Origin: Siderastrea radians
Lineage: Eukaryota; Cnidaria; Anthozoa; Scleractinia; Rhizangiidae
Reading direction: 5' to 3'
Assembly: GCA_964017195.1 (NCBI GenBank)
Contig: OZ024896.1
Span: 35,767,307 to 35,831,306, forward strand
DNA length: 64,000 nt
The notes beneath the pieces are model-generated. The model saw only the letters and a program-made list of their open reading frames with translations. It made no database searches and was not told the origin of the DNA. The position numbers were made by a program, and so were the translations under genes. The first letter of the stretch is position 1. Every line of letters starts with the position of its first letter. Below, piece after piece: positions 10,971 through 23,876 of the stretch.

Positions 10971-11079
10971 CGAGGAAGCATTTGACGTTTCCACTGAGAT
11001 TAAGGTACCTGATAAGAATGGGATGGAACCTAAACTGGACCAAGAAAGTGATAACCCTCTATCTGAGAGTACGGCGTAG
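10971..11079 (+). pseudogene. Gene 1 relic last tail exon, tyrosines lost
   Basis: This 109-nt exon ending in TAG is homologous to 57956-58064. The frame is open, but FDVYTEI of gene 2 is FDVSTEI here and ENPLYEST is DNPLSEST. Both tyrosine positions are serine. Confidence 0.8.
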
Positions 11080-12164
11080 GTGTGTACCATTTGTCAGAAA
11101 TTTGTAATCTATATGTAGCCCGTTTTAGATGTCAGGCTACCGACGTGCCGGACTAGAGCGATCGCAGTCGAGTTCGACATTGGCACGGCATTTCATACCA
11201 ATTCGTGACACTGCCGTGTAGTACGCCAAGCTCACGATAGTAGCATGACTTAGTTTCAACCGTCCTGCTATGCTTGCCGAACTTAATTTATGGGTTGTAA
11301 ATACATTTTAAAGATTGATTTGTGGGGAAAACTCTGAAAGAGTTTTGTTTTGGAAGAGCTATTAAATTCCGTGGAATTAAATTTGACGTCCGGCTGAAAT
11401 CAAGTTGAGCTTGGAATGGCAGTGGCACGACGCCTGAAACAGGCCTTAGATCTAAAAGGTCGGCACACAGGAGGAGACATGTCCCCGCGCAACGTCCCAG
11501 GTCTATGTCCTTTGCGTTTGAACGATCCACTATTTGTAAATACATAAAGTCGCACGGACTAAAATTTTGTCCCAGTAACTTGTCCCAAAAGTTCAAACTG
11601 GTTTAATCTGAGTTGAAAGAACAAGTCCCCAGGCCTAGGACTGGTCTCCTTTATTTCCCTTGTCTTTTCAGATGAACTCCTTGTACGAGTCCATCCGACC
11701 ATAAACAAGACAACGAAACTAACAAATTAAGCAAGCCTGACTATCCCGGCAAAAATCCTCTCGTGTGTGTGCTCACGGGGCATGTTCCCTGGAAAAAGTT
11801 TTATCAAAAAACCCTGCAACCAATTAGTTAGTGGATTACGGACAAGTCCCTTTGTGTGTCAAAGTTGTGAGTAGCCTAATGTGACATGAGTGATACGTCT
11901 GCGGGAATCTGGCAGTCAATGTATAATTTTGCTGAAACTCATTAATACCTATTCGTCTTTCTGTAGGAGTTCCATCGAGGGTAGGAACCTTCATTTCTCC
12001 TAAGATACGATGGGACTATGCAAGGCTGGAAAATTAATACGACAAAGAGAGAACACCTAGGGGTCATCTTAACTCTTTTATCTCCAACAGTGACAATCAT
12101 CTTCTTTCTCCTCACAATATTACTACCTAATCAAACATGCAGGTCATGAGAATAAAGGAAATTA
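11080..12164. other. Intergenic, no gene seen
   Basis: This is the 3' flank of gene 1. I see no conserved coding frame, RNA gene or clear repeat. Short open frames here resemble nothing I recognise. Confidence 0.5.
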
Positions 12165-12711
12165 TCAAGAAAGATAAAAGGACTTGATGTTTAATGAAAT
12201 TCTCCCAACTAGTACCACAAGAGAAATATGGAGAACGCTGAAGAGAGCATGCATGTTGATATTGGGGCTTAAAGGTTTAACTATTAAAGGACAGCATCGT
12301 TTATCCTTTCCCAGGATGACAAATGAAGAAAACGCCTTTTCTACGTGTGTTTCACATGATTGTTGAAAAGGTACTTTGCATCGAGATTTATCCACTTTTG
12401 TCTGTATCAAGCGTTTGTAGGTCTGGATGCTGTGCACGGTACTAAATGACCGCCCTGGCGTTGCAGTCGGACCCAGGCATTGTAAGAGGAATAGCCAGAA
12501 CTGTTGGTGGTTTCCATGGTCTCCACTAGTCCATTTTTCCGGCAGCACGGGCCCTCTTTGCCTTCCATCTTAGAACTTCTTTGTTGTAGGTCACTTTATC
12601 GGAAAGATCGCTCTCGTAAGTGTTGTAGATCGTATCAAGTACTACTTTGCTGGTAGAGATATATGTGAGCAACAGATTTTGACCTAGAGGTTGGTCGTAG
12701 TGGCACAGCAA
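12165..12711 (-). pseudogene. hAT-type transposase C-terminal relic
   Basis: Two overlapping minus-strand frames give a decayed hAT dimerisation region. The first (12526-12711) holds VVLDTIYNTYESDLSDKV and EVLRWKAK. The second (12165-12548) holds LLQCLGPTATPGRSFSTV and then ETHVEKAFSSF. These align with the family pattern of a tryptophan-containing helix, then a T-A-x-RSFS motif, then a late helix. The frame break near 12530-12548 and the altered AER (PGR) show it is dead. No terminal repeats were identified. Confidence 0.55.
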
Positions 12712-13452
12712 TAAGCAAACAGCTCTGCCGCTTTGTGAGCAGGCTCAGTTATTGAGCTATACGCGCGAGTAATCTGATGGTGGAGCCGTTAGTCGCCCAC
12801 CCACCCCCCCCCCCCCCGCTAGAAGAATCGCGCTAATTGGGGTTACGTATAGATCTGCTGGCACACTCATGCAGTGTCGTTGCGCTACACATAAACACGG
12901 TATGCTGGGTTCCACGTCACAATTGGCTGCCATTTCCTCTGCGCCCAAATAAAGTTCGTCCCAAACCATAGGGTCGTTTCTTTTATCCTGTCGTTACATT
13001 TACCGCTATCTCCACTTCCCTTGTTACTTGTATGAGGTTGATGTTCTCTCGTCGGAGCATATTGGATAAGGCAACTCGGTGTTGGACAAGCTAGTCTTGT
13101 GGTGAAAAGTGCAACAATGGAATCAAACTGCTTGACAGCCTGGTTGACAGACACTGAACTAACATTGAGTGCGACCACAGCTGAATAAGTCGCGCTATAA
13201 ATGGATTCTTGGACTGGAAGAGATAATACAACACGCCTAGGCGCATTCTTCCGCAACAGTGATGAAGAAACTGTCAGTATCCAAACTGCACAACTTTATC
13301 TTATCACTTTATCTATTTGAATTTTGCATTTCTCCTGTATTATAAACCGTTAAATTAAGAAAAATAATATTAACGACAGAAAATTCTGGTACGGAATTGC
13401 GTATTTCGCGTAAAGGCAGGAACGCCCCTGGAGAGCATTTTCGGAAAAAATT
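12712..13452. other. Intergenic, no gene seen
   Basis: The stretch contains a poly-C run near 12803-12818 and otherwise unremarkable sequence. The 123-residue minus-strand open frame at 12885-13256 has no recognisable domain. Confidence 0.45.
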
Positions 13453-13454
13453 TA

Positions 13455-14226
13455 CCGTGTGGCACTAAATTTTTGCGGGAGTTTAATTTTGCGGATGGGC
13501 GATTTTTTGTGTTTTGCGGGAACTAATTTTTGCGATTGGAAAACACTAGTTTTTCTTGCTGGGAATTAATTTTTGCGATTTTCTGGAAGTCGCGTTCAAA
13601 TAGAACTGATAACATTTTTTTTTATTTGAGTACATGCAAAAGAAAGACGGATGAAACAACGTGCGAATGTAAAAGAGATTTTAAATCAGTGTCACTCTAT
13701 TACAATGGATCGACAATAGCTAGAGTACTACTTGATTTTTTAAAAACATTTTTATTGCTATTACAAAACAGATTATTTACAAACACGCTACTAACATTAC
13801 ATACTAATAACAACAGACGTATTACCACTAGTTAACAAAACAGTAACACTAATCACGAGTTACATTTCACAGTCAGCCAGGCCTAATTGATTTCATTGAA
13901 AGCAAGATTCTTTAACCTACTAGCACCTAGAACTTTTGTTTTGACTAATTAATTAATTATGTATATATCTCCCTACTGCTTAACTTAAAGATACCATGTT
14001 AACAATAGCATTTTACAATAACATTTTGATGTATTATCCACCGAGTTATCTACAGCATTCTCTCCTTCAAACCAGTATTTTTGTATATAATTTCTACCGG
14101 TGGAGTAAATTTTTGCGGAAAAATGATTTGCGGTAATTTTATTTTGCGGGATCTTTTCTTTGCGGATCCGAAAAAAACCACAAAAATCGCAAAAATTAGA
14201 ACCCGCAAAAATTTAGTGCCACACGG
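13455..14226. mobile_element. TA-flanked non-autonomous DNA transposon (MITE-like)
   Basis: The ends are near-perfect inverted repeats: CCGTGTGGCACTAAATTTTT at the left and its complement at the right, each flanked by TA. The subterminal sequence repeats TTTTGCGG many times. The length is 772 bp with no transposase frame. Confidence 0.7.
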
Positions 14227-15434
14227 TAGATTAAACATTTTCCTTGAAAGCAATTTTAAAAGGATTTTCCTTTTATTTTGCTTATTTGTCAAGCCCAGTG
14301 TTTTCCACTGAGACGAATTGACTTGAAGTTTTCGCGGTGAATTACACCTTTAGCATAGGAATACTTTAAAGGAGAGTTTAACCCAATTTCCTCTATTTAA
14401 TTTTCTTTAATGTTGCAATACGTGATGTGCTGAATATGTGCATTTACGGGAGCTGCACCCGAAAAAACTAGTCTAGGGAGTTTTTTTTGCTTAACCTTTA
14501 TGTCTTTCATGTAAACACCATCAGCACTATTTCCATAAATCTCAAGTGAATTGAATCATTTTCAGGATGCCAAGTGGAGCGAAAAATATAGAGAACCTTC
14601 ACTTTTATCCACGGAAGCGTCACTGCCACATTATTTCTTGACAGTAGATAACTTTTTTGAAGTTTATTTTTGTCTTTATTGCACTTATTTGCATACCGCT
14701 GCCGATACTTCGGTGACACTTTTTCTTTTTTGCGTAATGACAAAATATTTTATAAAAAGGAGTAATAACTAAGCTGCTGCTTATCAGACATATTAGTGAC
14801 GTAGAGATGGGAAAGCCGTTTTGGGTTTGACTGATTAGCGATTTGGGCCTTTTATGAATAAAGAAAGTTTCTGGTGGACTTACTTTGGATAGAAAGCTTT
14901 TGGCAGAACTTTGTTTTTATTAAAAGCATGTGAACCCCAGGGTTCTCAATTTTATGTCAAACAATTGTATTTTAAAAGCTGCATGCAAATGACAGAGAGA
15001 CTTCCTATTTTCGGACCTGTCAGGTTTTAGCCGGGTCCGATGAGACGTCACGTTACATCACGTCCGTAAGTACAGAGCTGCATGTATGTAACTTGAGTTC
15101 TTTGTTGAGTTCTTGTGAAGAAGAAATGCAGATGAAAAAGACTTTTTGTAAGGCGATTCTAATAAATGAATTAAGATAACGTAATATGAACCGGCCTGAT
15201 TGGCTGGCGCAGTGTCCATCGGGGTGAACCAGCAAGCATGAAATCAGAGTACTTGCTAGCTCATATACGGGAGCTGTCTATGTAATAAAATTTAAGAAGA
15301 TGATCTGCAGCCTAAACGACGGGCTGGTTTTGCTACAGGGCCTCCAGTTTCTTAGGAGGAGTTGTTTGGGATAATAATAGTGGCTGCCAGTGTTGTCTGC
15401 ATTCATAGCCTTCTGTCATCGGCAGATATCGTAC
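14227..15434. other. Intergenic, no gene seen
   Basis: AT-rich sequence without a convincing coding frame, RNA gene or mobile-element end. Confidence 0.45.
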
Positions 15435-15863
15435 CCCGGAGGGGTTACTTCCCGAAGATTTGGGTGGGAGTGTGCGGCGCGCTTCTGGAAACCCTTACCC
15501 TATTTCAGACCAAAATATGTGATTTTCCCTACCCTATTTCAGACCTGACCCAAAATTTGATACCCTATTTCAGACCAGACCCTAACCCTATTTCGTTTGC
15601 TTAAACATTTGAGAAGGGCTTCAAATTCCCAACTCTAATCAAATCTCAGTTCTTTGGAGAAGAAAATTAATAAGAAGATAGCTTCTTGTAAGAACCATAC
15701 CAGATGCCATATCAGAGTGCACAAACCTCACCCTATTTCATACCAAAATGGTCAAAATCTATACCCTATTTCAGACCAGAAAGGCTCAAAAACCATACCC
15801 TTTGGAGTCGCAAATACCTTTATTGTTTATATAAGGGAGTAACCTTCCCCCCCCCCCCCCCCC
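15435..15863. repeat. Repeat with CCCTATTTCAGACC motifs, ending in poly-C
   Basis: Five or more spaced copies of CCCTATTTCAGACC or close variants lie between GGAGGGGTTACTTCCC at the left and GGGAGTAACCTTCCCC at the right. The ends are imperfect inverted repeats. It is probably a MITE-type repeat. The right end runs into a 17-nt poly-C tract. Confidence 0.5.
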
Positions 15864-18800
15864 GTGGTAAGGGTGGAAAATTCGATTTTTTTTCATATTT
15901 TAATGTTAGATAGGTTAGGGTGTAACTAAAATCACTGGATACTTTTCTTGGCAAAATATCCTTTTACTTCAAAGAAAAATGCAAATAACGAAATTCCGTT
16001 AAAATCGCCATTTGAAGCAGTAAATTATTATATCAGTTTGAGCCCTTAGCGTGCAAAAACAAATCCCTCTGCCGATTTTAAAACACTCAAATCTACTTTT
16101 GCCATCTCTCAAGAGCTTCAAATATGATTTTGGTAAAAACTGCATTGTTCTTTGTGTTTCAAATAATTTAATTTTGAAAGTATACATTTCTCATCAGGAA
16201 AAGTACTTCGTGAATTAAATTATTTTTCACCATGTGCGAAACCTTCAAATTGTTCAGCTTCTGGCTGTTGAATTAAGAAAAGATGTTCTCAGGATTGCTG
16301 CAAAAATGTCTTTGGGCAAACGATTGAGAGCGACGCGAGAGCTTTTCAAAGTTCGTTAAAATGCAGGTTATTTGACCTTTCCTAGCAACATTCCATTCGC
16401 GAGTCACGCACATATTTTAATATGTTTCGACCCATATGAGACGGAAAAAGTCAAACAGGAAAACAGTTCGAAATGCTCTAACCTCATTTGCTGTAGAGGA
16501 CAGGTCCACAGGCCATTTCCGTGTGATTCTCTTGCCGTTCGTGTTATTTTGGTCCTGTTGACGACGTCAAATGAACACCGCCAACTTGGTCAATGTATTG
16601 CAAACGGTCGAAGATCTCAACAACAACCATTCTTGCGAAAAGTTTGAAATCTTTCTATACTGTGACATCTTACTCAACTGTTCAGTTGCAGGTGAGTGTT
16701 GCTCAGTTGGCAATGCACAAAAAGATTTTTATCACCACACACGTGTCACCGCTTACGTGGCCAGAGTTTTATGTAGAGCCGCTTCACGCAATGCAAATCA
16801 TCGGAGTGGACATTATACTAGGAGGTAGGGGAAGGGCAAAATCTGCTCTACCTCTCTCTTCTTCTCCTTGGGTTTTGAGAAATGGGAAGAATTAGTTATG
16901 GACCAAAAAAAGGAAACAAAATTAGTGATATATTTAGGCACCTCAACCTCCCGTGCCAGAATGCAGGAAAAGTTTAAACCACCCCTCGGCGTGAGTTGTA
17001 GGCATGCAAATAACAATGTTCGAACACGAAAAAAACTGAAGCTAAAAAAGGTGCGTGTACTAGCTTCAGTTAAAAAACCTCTTCAAAACATCTAGTCCAG
17101 AACATTAAAATCGTCTTTATCACGGAAATTGCGATGTGTCTAACTAGTTTGTTCTTATTGTTTTGGCTTAGAGGGGGGACCTCGGTTTCTTTTTTTTCAC
17201 AAATGATACATACATGAACTGCTTCGTTACACAGAAGACGGTTGTTGTTGGTTCCAGTTTCTTGTTGGCGGAGTTTATGGTTACAACACTAGACGAATCG
17301 ACAGTTTGTAAAAAATTGTTTCTTTACTTTCATGCACCAAGAATACCCAGGCCCGTAGCAGGGGTAGGGGCAGGGGGGATCGACCCCCCCAGAATTTTTG
17401 GAAGTTAAAAACATTAAAATTAATGATCTAAAGAAATATATAATTAAAACAAATTAATGTGCAACAACCAGTCTTGAATGCTGATGCTAAAAGTGCCTTT
17501 TAGAATTTCACAACCTTTAACAGAATTCCACAAATGTTGAGTCACTAGCCACCGGGCAAGTAGACTTCAAACATCTACTAGTACGCACATTTCAGTCGCC
17601 CAGGTTTCTTACCAATATCTTTCTTCACCCATATCGCCTTGACCCTGGCAATATAGCTTAAGACTATGAAGGATCTTAGTACATAATAGGTAAGCGACTG
17701 CTGTGTATTTGTTGCAAGCCTTAAGCCCATTGTTGTAAAACAACTCTAAGGAACAAAACTATATTTATCTCACCAATCGAGTGACAAACGTAAACGTTGA
17801 CGAGAGTTAGGTAAAACAGGTCCGAAATTCGTAGCTTAGCTGTCGAAATGTTTTAATTTTAACAGTGAACAGTGTTAGTATCTATCTGAGTCTGTATCTC
17901 AGCCTTGCTACGGGCCTGATACCACAAGTCAGCTTAGTTTTAGCCGAGCGGCAAGTTTTTATTTTTATTTATTTCTTTTTTTTTTACAAGGAGCGCTTGA
18001 GTACAATGACGATACGTCCCAGCCATCGTGTAAAACTTGGAATAGTGTCGACCAGGAGCTGCAGCACAAGGGGCCGGGTCCCGGGCCACGGTAAGGAAAA
18101 GGAGAGTGGCCAAAAAGTGAAAGAGGACTGGAGATAAAGGGACCTGAAGTTATCTTACGCGAGACTGGTTTGTTTGTTAGAGTTGGATCAGGTGAATTTT
18201 ATTTTCGGTTATGGTCTATCCGAATATTAGCCAGGTTATCAATGGAAGCCTCACTGCTTCTCTTCGTCATCATTCAGGTATATGAGAACGTGAAAGAGAT
18301 AATATTAGATGTCAAAGTGCAAGATTCTCTGGTTTTAGAGGTGAGCGTTGGTTCCAATATCAGTGATTAAATAGACAAAATGACGTTGGTGAGTATTAAC
18401 CACAATGCTTCTCTAGTCTCGACGACTTTGAAAGTAAAGATCGCTTCTCGTTACTTGTTTGATTGACCAGTTTTCGTTTCGATTCTATAAAGAGCAATGG
18501 TGCATCACGTGGGAGGCAACTAAAATACAACAAGATACACATTTACCAGATAGATCATTGCGAATGAGAACAGGACTTGGTACGAGTCTTAAACTTACTC
18601 AGAGGACTCGGCTGACCGAAAGCCAGAAACAGGATCTCCTTGAAGTCTTTCAAACCGGCGAACAGACTGGGCACAAAGGTGATCCCGCCATTGTCTCTAA
18701 GTTAATGAGAAAGGTCAGAAACGGAGATGGCCACTTTAATTCGATGCTAAGTTGCGGGCTTCTTTTTCGCGCCTTGCCGCAAAGACAGTTGTTCTGGTTG

Positions 18801-19370
18801 AACGTGAGGAGGATGAAGATGAACACGAGGGAGAGATTGATAGAATATACTGATCATGAGATTTAAGCAAAGAAGTTATGACAGAAATGTCCATTCAATA
18901 TCCAGTCATGTATGATACGTATAATTACATTTGCGAATTAGTTACTTGCTCTCTCTTAATTCAACAGCCAGAAGCTGAATCGATTTGAAAGGTTTAGCAC
19001 ATGGTGAAAAATAATTTAGTTCACAAAGTACTTTTCCTGATGAGAAATGTATACTTTCAAAATTAAATTATTTGAAACACAAAGAACAATGCAGTTTTTA
19101 CCAAAATCATTTTTGAAAGCTCTTGAGAGATTGCAAAAGTAGATTTGAGTGTTTTAAAGTCGACAGAGGGATTTGTTTTTGCACGCTAAGGCCTCAAACT
19201 GATGTAATAAGTTACTGCTTCAAATGGCGATTTTAACGGAATTTTGTTATTTGCATTTTTCTTTGCAATAAAAGGATATTTTGCCAAAAAAGTATCCAGT
19301 GATTTTAGTTACACCCTAACCTATCTACCATTAAAATATGAAAGAAATCGAATTTTCCACCCTCGCCGCG
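15864..19370. mobile_element. Long-inverted-repeat element 1 (about 3.5 kb)
   Basis: 15864-16279 and 18955-19370 are inverted copies of each other, about 416 bp each. They share tips of the form GGGTGGAAAATTCGATTT and inner ends at GGCTGTTGAATTAAG. The 2.7 kb between holds a relic of the zinc-finger family gene seen intact in the next element, several short open frames and a GGGGGGATCGACCCCCC palindromic stretch near 17375. No transposase motif and no target duplication were found. Confidence 0.65.
18560..18800 (+). pseudogene. Relic of the cnidarian C2H2-family C-terminal module
   Basis: The translation RLTESQKQDLLEVFQTGEQT, followed by HKGDPAIVSKLMRKVRNGDG, aligns with RFPAEVRQYLTTKFDLGERT and NKADPGKVAADMRTARRPDG of the gene at 22291-25004. 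The flanking frame then breaks: the expected helix after NGDG appears in a different frame. I infer a pseudogene fragment of the same family, in the opposite orientation, inside element 1. Confidence 0.65.
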
Positions 19371-19854
19371 TTATGTTTTATTTTTACAGACAAACGCTCT
19401 TAATACGCTAGTTAAACACTTAAGAGGCCGTCCGTGTAAGGACCGACCACTCGATTTTCGGCCCAAAATAGAATTCCTTCAAATTTTCTGTGCAAGACAA
19501 TTGATCCATATGATAAACAAAAATAGCAATATTTTGGCTTGTAGTGTTATTTTTCAATATTTTTGGCGATGATTTCTGAGAACGGTCCAAAACCGAAAAA
19601 ATCGTCCTGTTTCGAGTCAAATTTAGGCGTCGCGCTCAACGCGCTGAAAAATTATGCTTTAACTCAAATAAAATAAAACTTGTATATAACTTTATTTTAT
19701 ATCTTGCCTATAAGTTGATGGTAAAATATTTGAAATTGGATTTAACAAAAATTAATTATGATTTTTTTAAAACACCCCATAAAGAGCCCTCGCAAAATTC
19801 ACGCAAGCATGCTGTTGGTTAAAGCGGTATTTCTCAAAAGTATAACGTGATCTG

Positions 19855-21000
19855 GAGCCCTGAACACTATCCACGATTAGTACTAGGGTTGGTGTACCAG
19901 AAACAAGAAAAAAAGTTTTGGGCACTAAGCTTTTCGAATTTCAGGAGTTCTATCAACATAGCCTATATTCAACGGTCGTAACGCGCGTCACGCAATTTCT
20001 CACTATTGTGCCTCCTAACTTTCCCACATAAAATAATTTTCCGAGGCTGCAAATATTTTCGAAACTAGTTTTCCGCTCGGAGTAAGACATGGACAATCCT
20101 AAATCTATCAAATATTGCCCCAAAATTAAGAATTAAGAAGGTTGAATAATGAGCGGCTCCGGTGTGAGTTGTCTTCAGTTCCGTCTTAAACTGTGCAAAA
20201 AGCTTCGAAAACCGGTTTCCGTGATCTGGAGCCCTGAACACTATCCACGATCAGCACTAGGGTTGGTGTACCAGAAACAAGAAAAAAAGTTTTGGGCACT
20301 AAGCTTTTCGAATTACAGGAGTTCTACCAACATACCTTAAGGTTACTATTGTTAGCGGCTACTAATTTTAGCGATTTTAGCGAGTTGGGCGAAAATCGCT
20401 AAATTTAGTACTCGCTAAAATTTGTCTCCATTATCCTCTCCCCCCTCCCACCCCAAAGGAAAACAAAATTAAATATACCGCCCTTAACTTGAAAAATTCT
20501 TTAACAAATGGATGCCGGTAACTTTTTTCTTTCTGGCAATGCAAATGGTCGTTCAATTTCTAGTGAGTTTGTTCTTTTACTGAACATTTATTTCCATCTC
20601 AGCTATATGTTCATTATAAACTGGTTTACACGATATCACTAATTTCTTAAAATTTTTGGAAAATCGTTAAATTAAATAGTCGCTAAGTCTTGCTTAGAAA
20701 AAATCGCTAAAATTAGTAGCCGCTTACAATAGAAACCTTAAGGTAGTCTATATTCAACCGTCGTAACGCGCGTCACGCAATTTTGCGCTATTGTGGTTCC
20801 TAACTTTCCAACATAACATATTTTCCGTTGGAGCAAATATTCATGAAACTAGCTTTTTGCTCGGAATATGGCATGGACAACCCTAAATTCATCAAATATT
20901 TTCCAAAAGTCGAGAATTCAGATGGTTAATTAATTAGCGGCTCCGGTGTGAGTTGTGTTTAGATTCGCCTTAAAGCTTCGAAAACGATGTTTCCGTGATT
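19855..21000 (+). repeat. Tandem duplication within left arm of element 2
   Basis: 19855-20230 is repeated at 20222-21000, beginning GTGATCTGGAGCCCTGAACA in both. The second copy is interrupted at 20341-20737 by a MITE. The right arm has one copy only. Confidence 0.75.
20341..20737. mobile_element. TTAA-flanked MITE, 397 bp
   Basis: The inverted tips are GGTTACTATTGTTAGCGGCT and the complement of GGTTTCTATTGTAAGCGGCT, both next to TTAA (20337-20340, 20738-20741). The interior is rich in ATTTTAGCGA-type subterminal repeats. The uninterrupted sister sequence near 19960 is the empty site. Confidence 0.85.
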
Positions 21001-22290
21001 TGGATATCATAAGGAATGAACTATGAAAGAAACCCTTCAGCATTTTGACAACGAGATTTTTAACAACGAGGAGTTTTATTCATAGTATAAAGTGCCTTAA
21101 AAAAATTATGTACGGCGAATTTACATCTACTCACTGCAGCGAAAATCTTTGCAGGGAATGTAGATTTCAATCGGCTTACACGCTGGAATGTCAAAGTTAT
21201 TTTAACGATGTGACGGACATTAACATTTTGCCCTCCCTTAATACTTCATTTCGCAAATTGTTACGTTGGCAAAGCGAAACGATTTCTATCAGTATTGTAT
21301 CTGTACAATTATTGGTTTCTACTTTTGAAAATAGCCCATATGCCTTAACAGTTTTGTTCCTCAAATACTTCTCAGTCTTCGCTGAATTCAATTTATGCAA
21401 ATTTGTAGCAGGTTTCATGTCGCCGCGTGTCAAAACAAAGTTGATTTCAATGTGGTAAAATTGACCAAAAAAAAAAAAAGGAAAAGAGAATTGGGTGTCT
21501 AGTTTCCTTCCCTCTGCTGCCACTTTTATTAAGAAATACTGTATCGTTTACATCGATGGCGAGGAAGAAGGGAAGTAAGGGACCTGTCATTATTTATTGG
21601 GGGGGGGGGGAGGGTCACTAATTTTTGAGCGCCAGTTAGGGGAGGGTCATTACTTTGTAAACTGTATTTAGGGGAGGGCTCTGACCTTTTTTAAGCGTAA
21701 AACTCTACCAAGTGTCTCAAATGATTTTTATATCAAGTTCTTAATTTTGAAACTGATGTTCGCCCTGTCAAAACAATGGTGTTGACAAAAGATTCAAGTC
21801 AATATTCAAGTATGGCCAGTAATGAGCTTTTCTCTTTTCAAAGACTGTATTTTGACTTTGCTTTACCTCTTTGCCTCAACTACATATTGTCTTTTGCCCT
21901 CGGCAACAGCCAAACATTTTGTCAATAGTGCCTATTTTACTAGTAAGTTGCAATAGGTATTGAATGCTTAATAGTTTGTACCTTTGATAACAGGTGTTTT
22001 TCACTGGTATAAATTGATAACTTTTCATCATATTTGACAGTTTTGAGTAAATTTCTTGTGATTTTAGAAGACGTAAAATAAAAAATTTTCCCGGGGGAGC
22101 ATGCCCCGGGACCCCCCTAAACTTTCTTGTGTCATGTGAAACAGCTGTTTGAGTCAAGGCTTCTTGGGCCTTACGCATTAAGCTTGAGACTCGTGCAATC
22201 AGATGCAATCTCACACTGAAGCAATTATTTCCAGCATGAAATAATTTTTAATTAAACAGTTCATTTTGAAGCCAGGAAGTTAAAGTACAC

Positions 22291-23409
22291 CTAATCAATG
22301 ATCGTCCCAAAACATAGTATATCGTTACTTTTTAGTTTCAATTCGTTACCTCCATTTAATAGCTCGAAACAACAGTGATCTAAATGGCGCTCTGGAAGGG
22401 CCATATTGTTGCTCAGAATCGCGGAAAACAGATCTAGAAGGAATCGATATTCCTCAAAATTTCCTGGGAGAGAATACAAGGCCACCCTAGAGGGCACGCA
22501 GCTTCGCTCATTCCAAAGCTCTGATACTTGACTCTTCGTTAGCCAGTCTTTTCTGTCGAATATCCGATAACCATCTGGTCTTCTTGCTGTTCTCATGTCT
22601 GCAGCCACTTTTCCGGGATCTGCCTTGTTGCCGGTTCGCTCTCCAAGGTCGAATTTCGTCGTTAGGTATTGTCTAACCTCAGCAGGAAATCGCACACCTT
22701 GATTTCGCGCCTTGTGTAGAGCCCAGCCAAGCTGTAAGTCACTGCAAGAACTAAGAGCTTGATTTTCAAATTCGTCTCCTCGCTCATCGCAATTTGCTAC
22801 TGGTGCCATGCTACTTCCCTCGTTGTTGTCAACAGTAAGGAATTTCTCGGCCCAGTCTCTTCTGAGTTTGTCATACACCGTTTCGGACCCTCCGCGCACT
22901 TCGCGGTGCTCGCCAACATCAAGATGATTCTCAAGCTCACTGACTTTCTTAAAGACCATCAGACACCCAGGCTTAGGGCAAGAGAAAAGACCGCTGGTTT
23001 CCTCACCATCAGTTGATGTGGCGTTATGGATTCGTGCTTCCTTGACTGGGAAAAAGTCCACATCTATAACAAGATCTGTAGGACCCTGAGGCTTGACGAT
23101 GATGTCTTGGTAGGGAATGAGCCTCCCTTGCCCTACACCATAAGCTCTCCAGATCCGAATTCCGTTTGATTCAAATTGAAAGTTATGATATCTGCTGAAA
23201 TGATCTGTCTTTTTTACTTCAAGTGTCTTTTGAGTCTCGTTCACTGATCAAACACTGGCAGTTGTGCCTCGGACAGGACGTTGGGAAAGCGCTGTACGCT
23301 GTACGATGTCCTTTGCAGAAAGAACATCGTGTCCCTCGTTGCAATAGCGTCGGATAGCTGTTTTGGGTTACGTCTTCGGCGTGTTTCTTTCTGCATGTTG
23401 TGCAGATGG
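22291..23409 (-). pseudogene. C2H2-family gene, exon 2 with apparent frameshift
   Basis: The first frame (23409 to 23219) carries two CxxC-type pairs. The second runs from about 23247 to the TAG at 22291-22293 (about 317 residues; its upstream in-frame stop is at 23248-23250). The two open frames overlap over 23222-23247, so a single-base indel there explains the break. Confidence 0.6.
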
Positions 23410-23876
23410 CTAGCAACAAAAGGTAAGTGTTACTCGCCCTAGAAAATTGTCAAGCATCCCTGCAAAATGCTCTGAAATCTGCTCTCCCTTGTGAAGACTA
23501 CATGATCTTACTTCACACCCACCTTCTAATGTCGGATGATCGTTTGTTCTTCGGAGCCTCCGGGGGCGGCTACTCAAAAAGGTGCTATACAGGGAGGCTC
23601 CGCCTAGAGGTCCAACCCCTTACCTTTTCTATATACCATTTTGACGGATAAGGTACCGCTTTCGTATACCTTTTGTTGAAAAAAGGTACCCCTTTCACAT
23701 ACCTAAACGACATCACGTATACCTAAAACAGGAAGTCTTACTGCCTTTTTTGTAGCGTTTAATAAATTGAAATGATACAGCTATAATGTGTGTCGGTTCG
23801 AAATATATATATATATTTTTTATTAAAGGCCCGTTTGCATTCCTTATGACAGATTTCCCTACCCTTTTATATACTT

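Larger units (their letters stand above)
54..11079 (+). pseudogene. Gene 1: ApeC-CUB multi-unit receptor paralogue, decaying (5' end outside window)
   Basis: This locus holds four ApeC-CUB units (A to D), each of three phase 1-1 exons, then remnants of a transmembrane and cytoplasmic region. It is the direct-repeat sister of the gene at 43112-58064. The exon carrying the signal peptide would lie left of the window. Seen lesions: a 7-nt deletion in the CUB exon of unit B, a 2-nt insertion in the CUB exon of unit C, loss of nearly all the transmembrane exon and of the next two tail exons, and serine in place of two tail tyrosines. All other exons are open. Because each ectodomain exon starts and ends in phase 1, the two damaged CUB exons could be skipped without shifting frame, so a secreted product is possible. 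I infer a pseudogene or a gene in decay. A splice-skipped secreted protein is the alternative. Confidence 0.8.

Noticed and set aside
21045..21458. 137-residue plus-strand open frame in element 2
   Set aside because: No domain; part of it is similar in inverted orientation to the sequence just upstream of the minus-strand zinc-finger gene, so it looks like element non-coding sequence.
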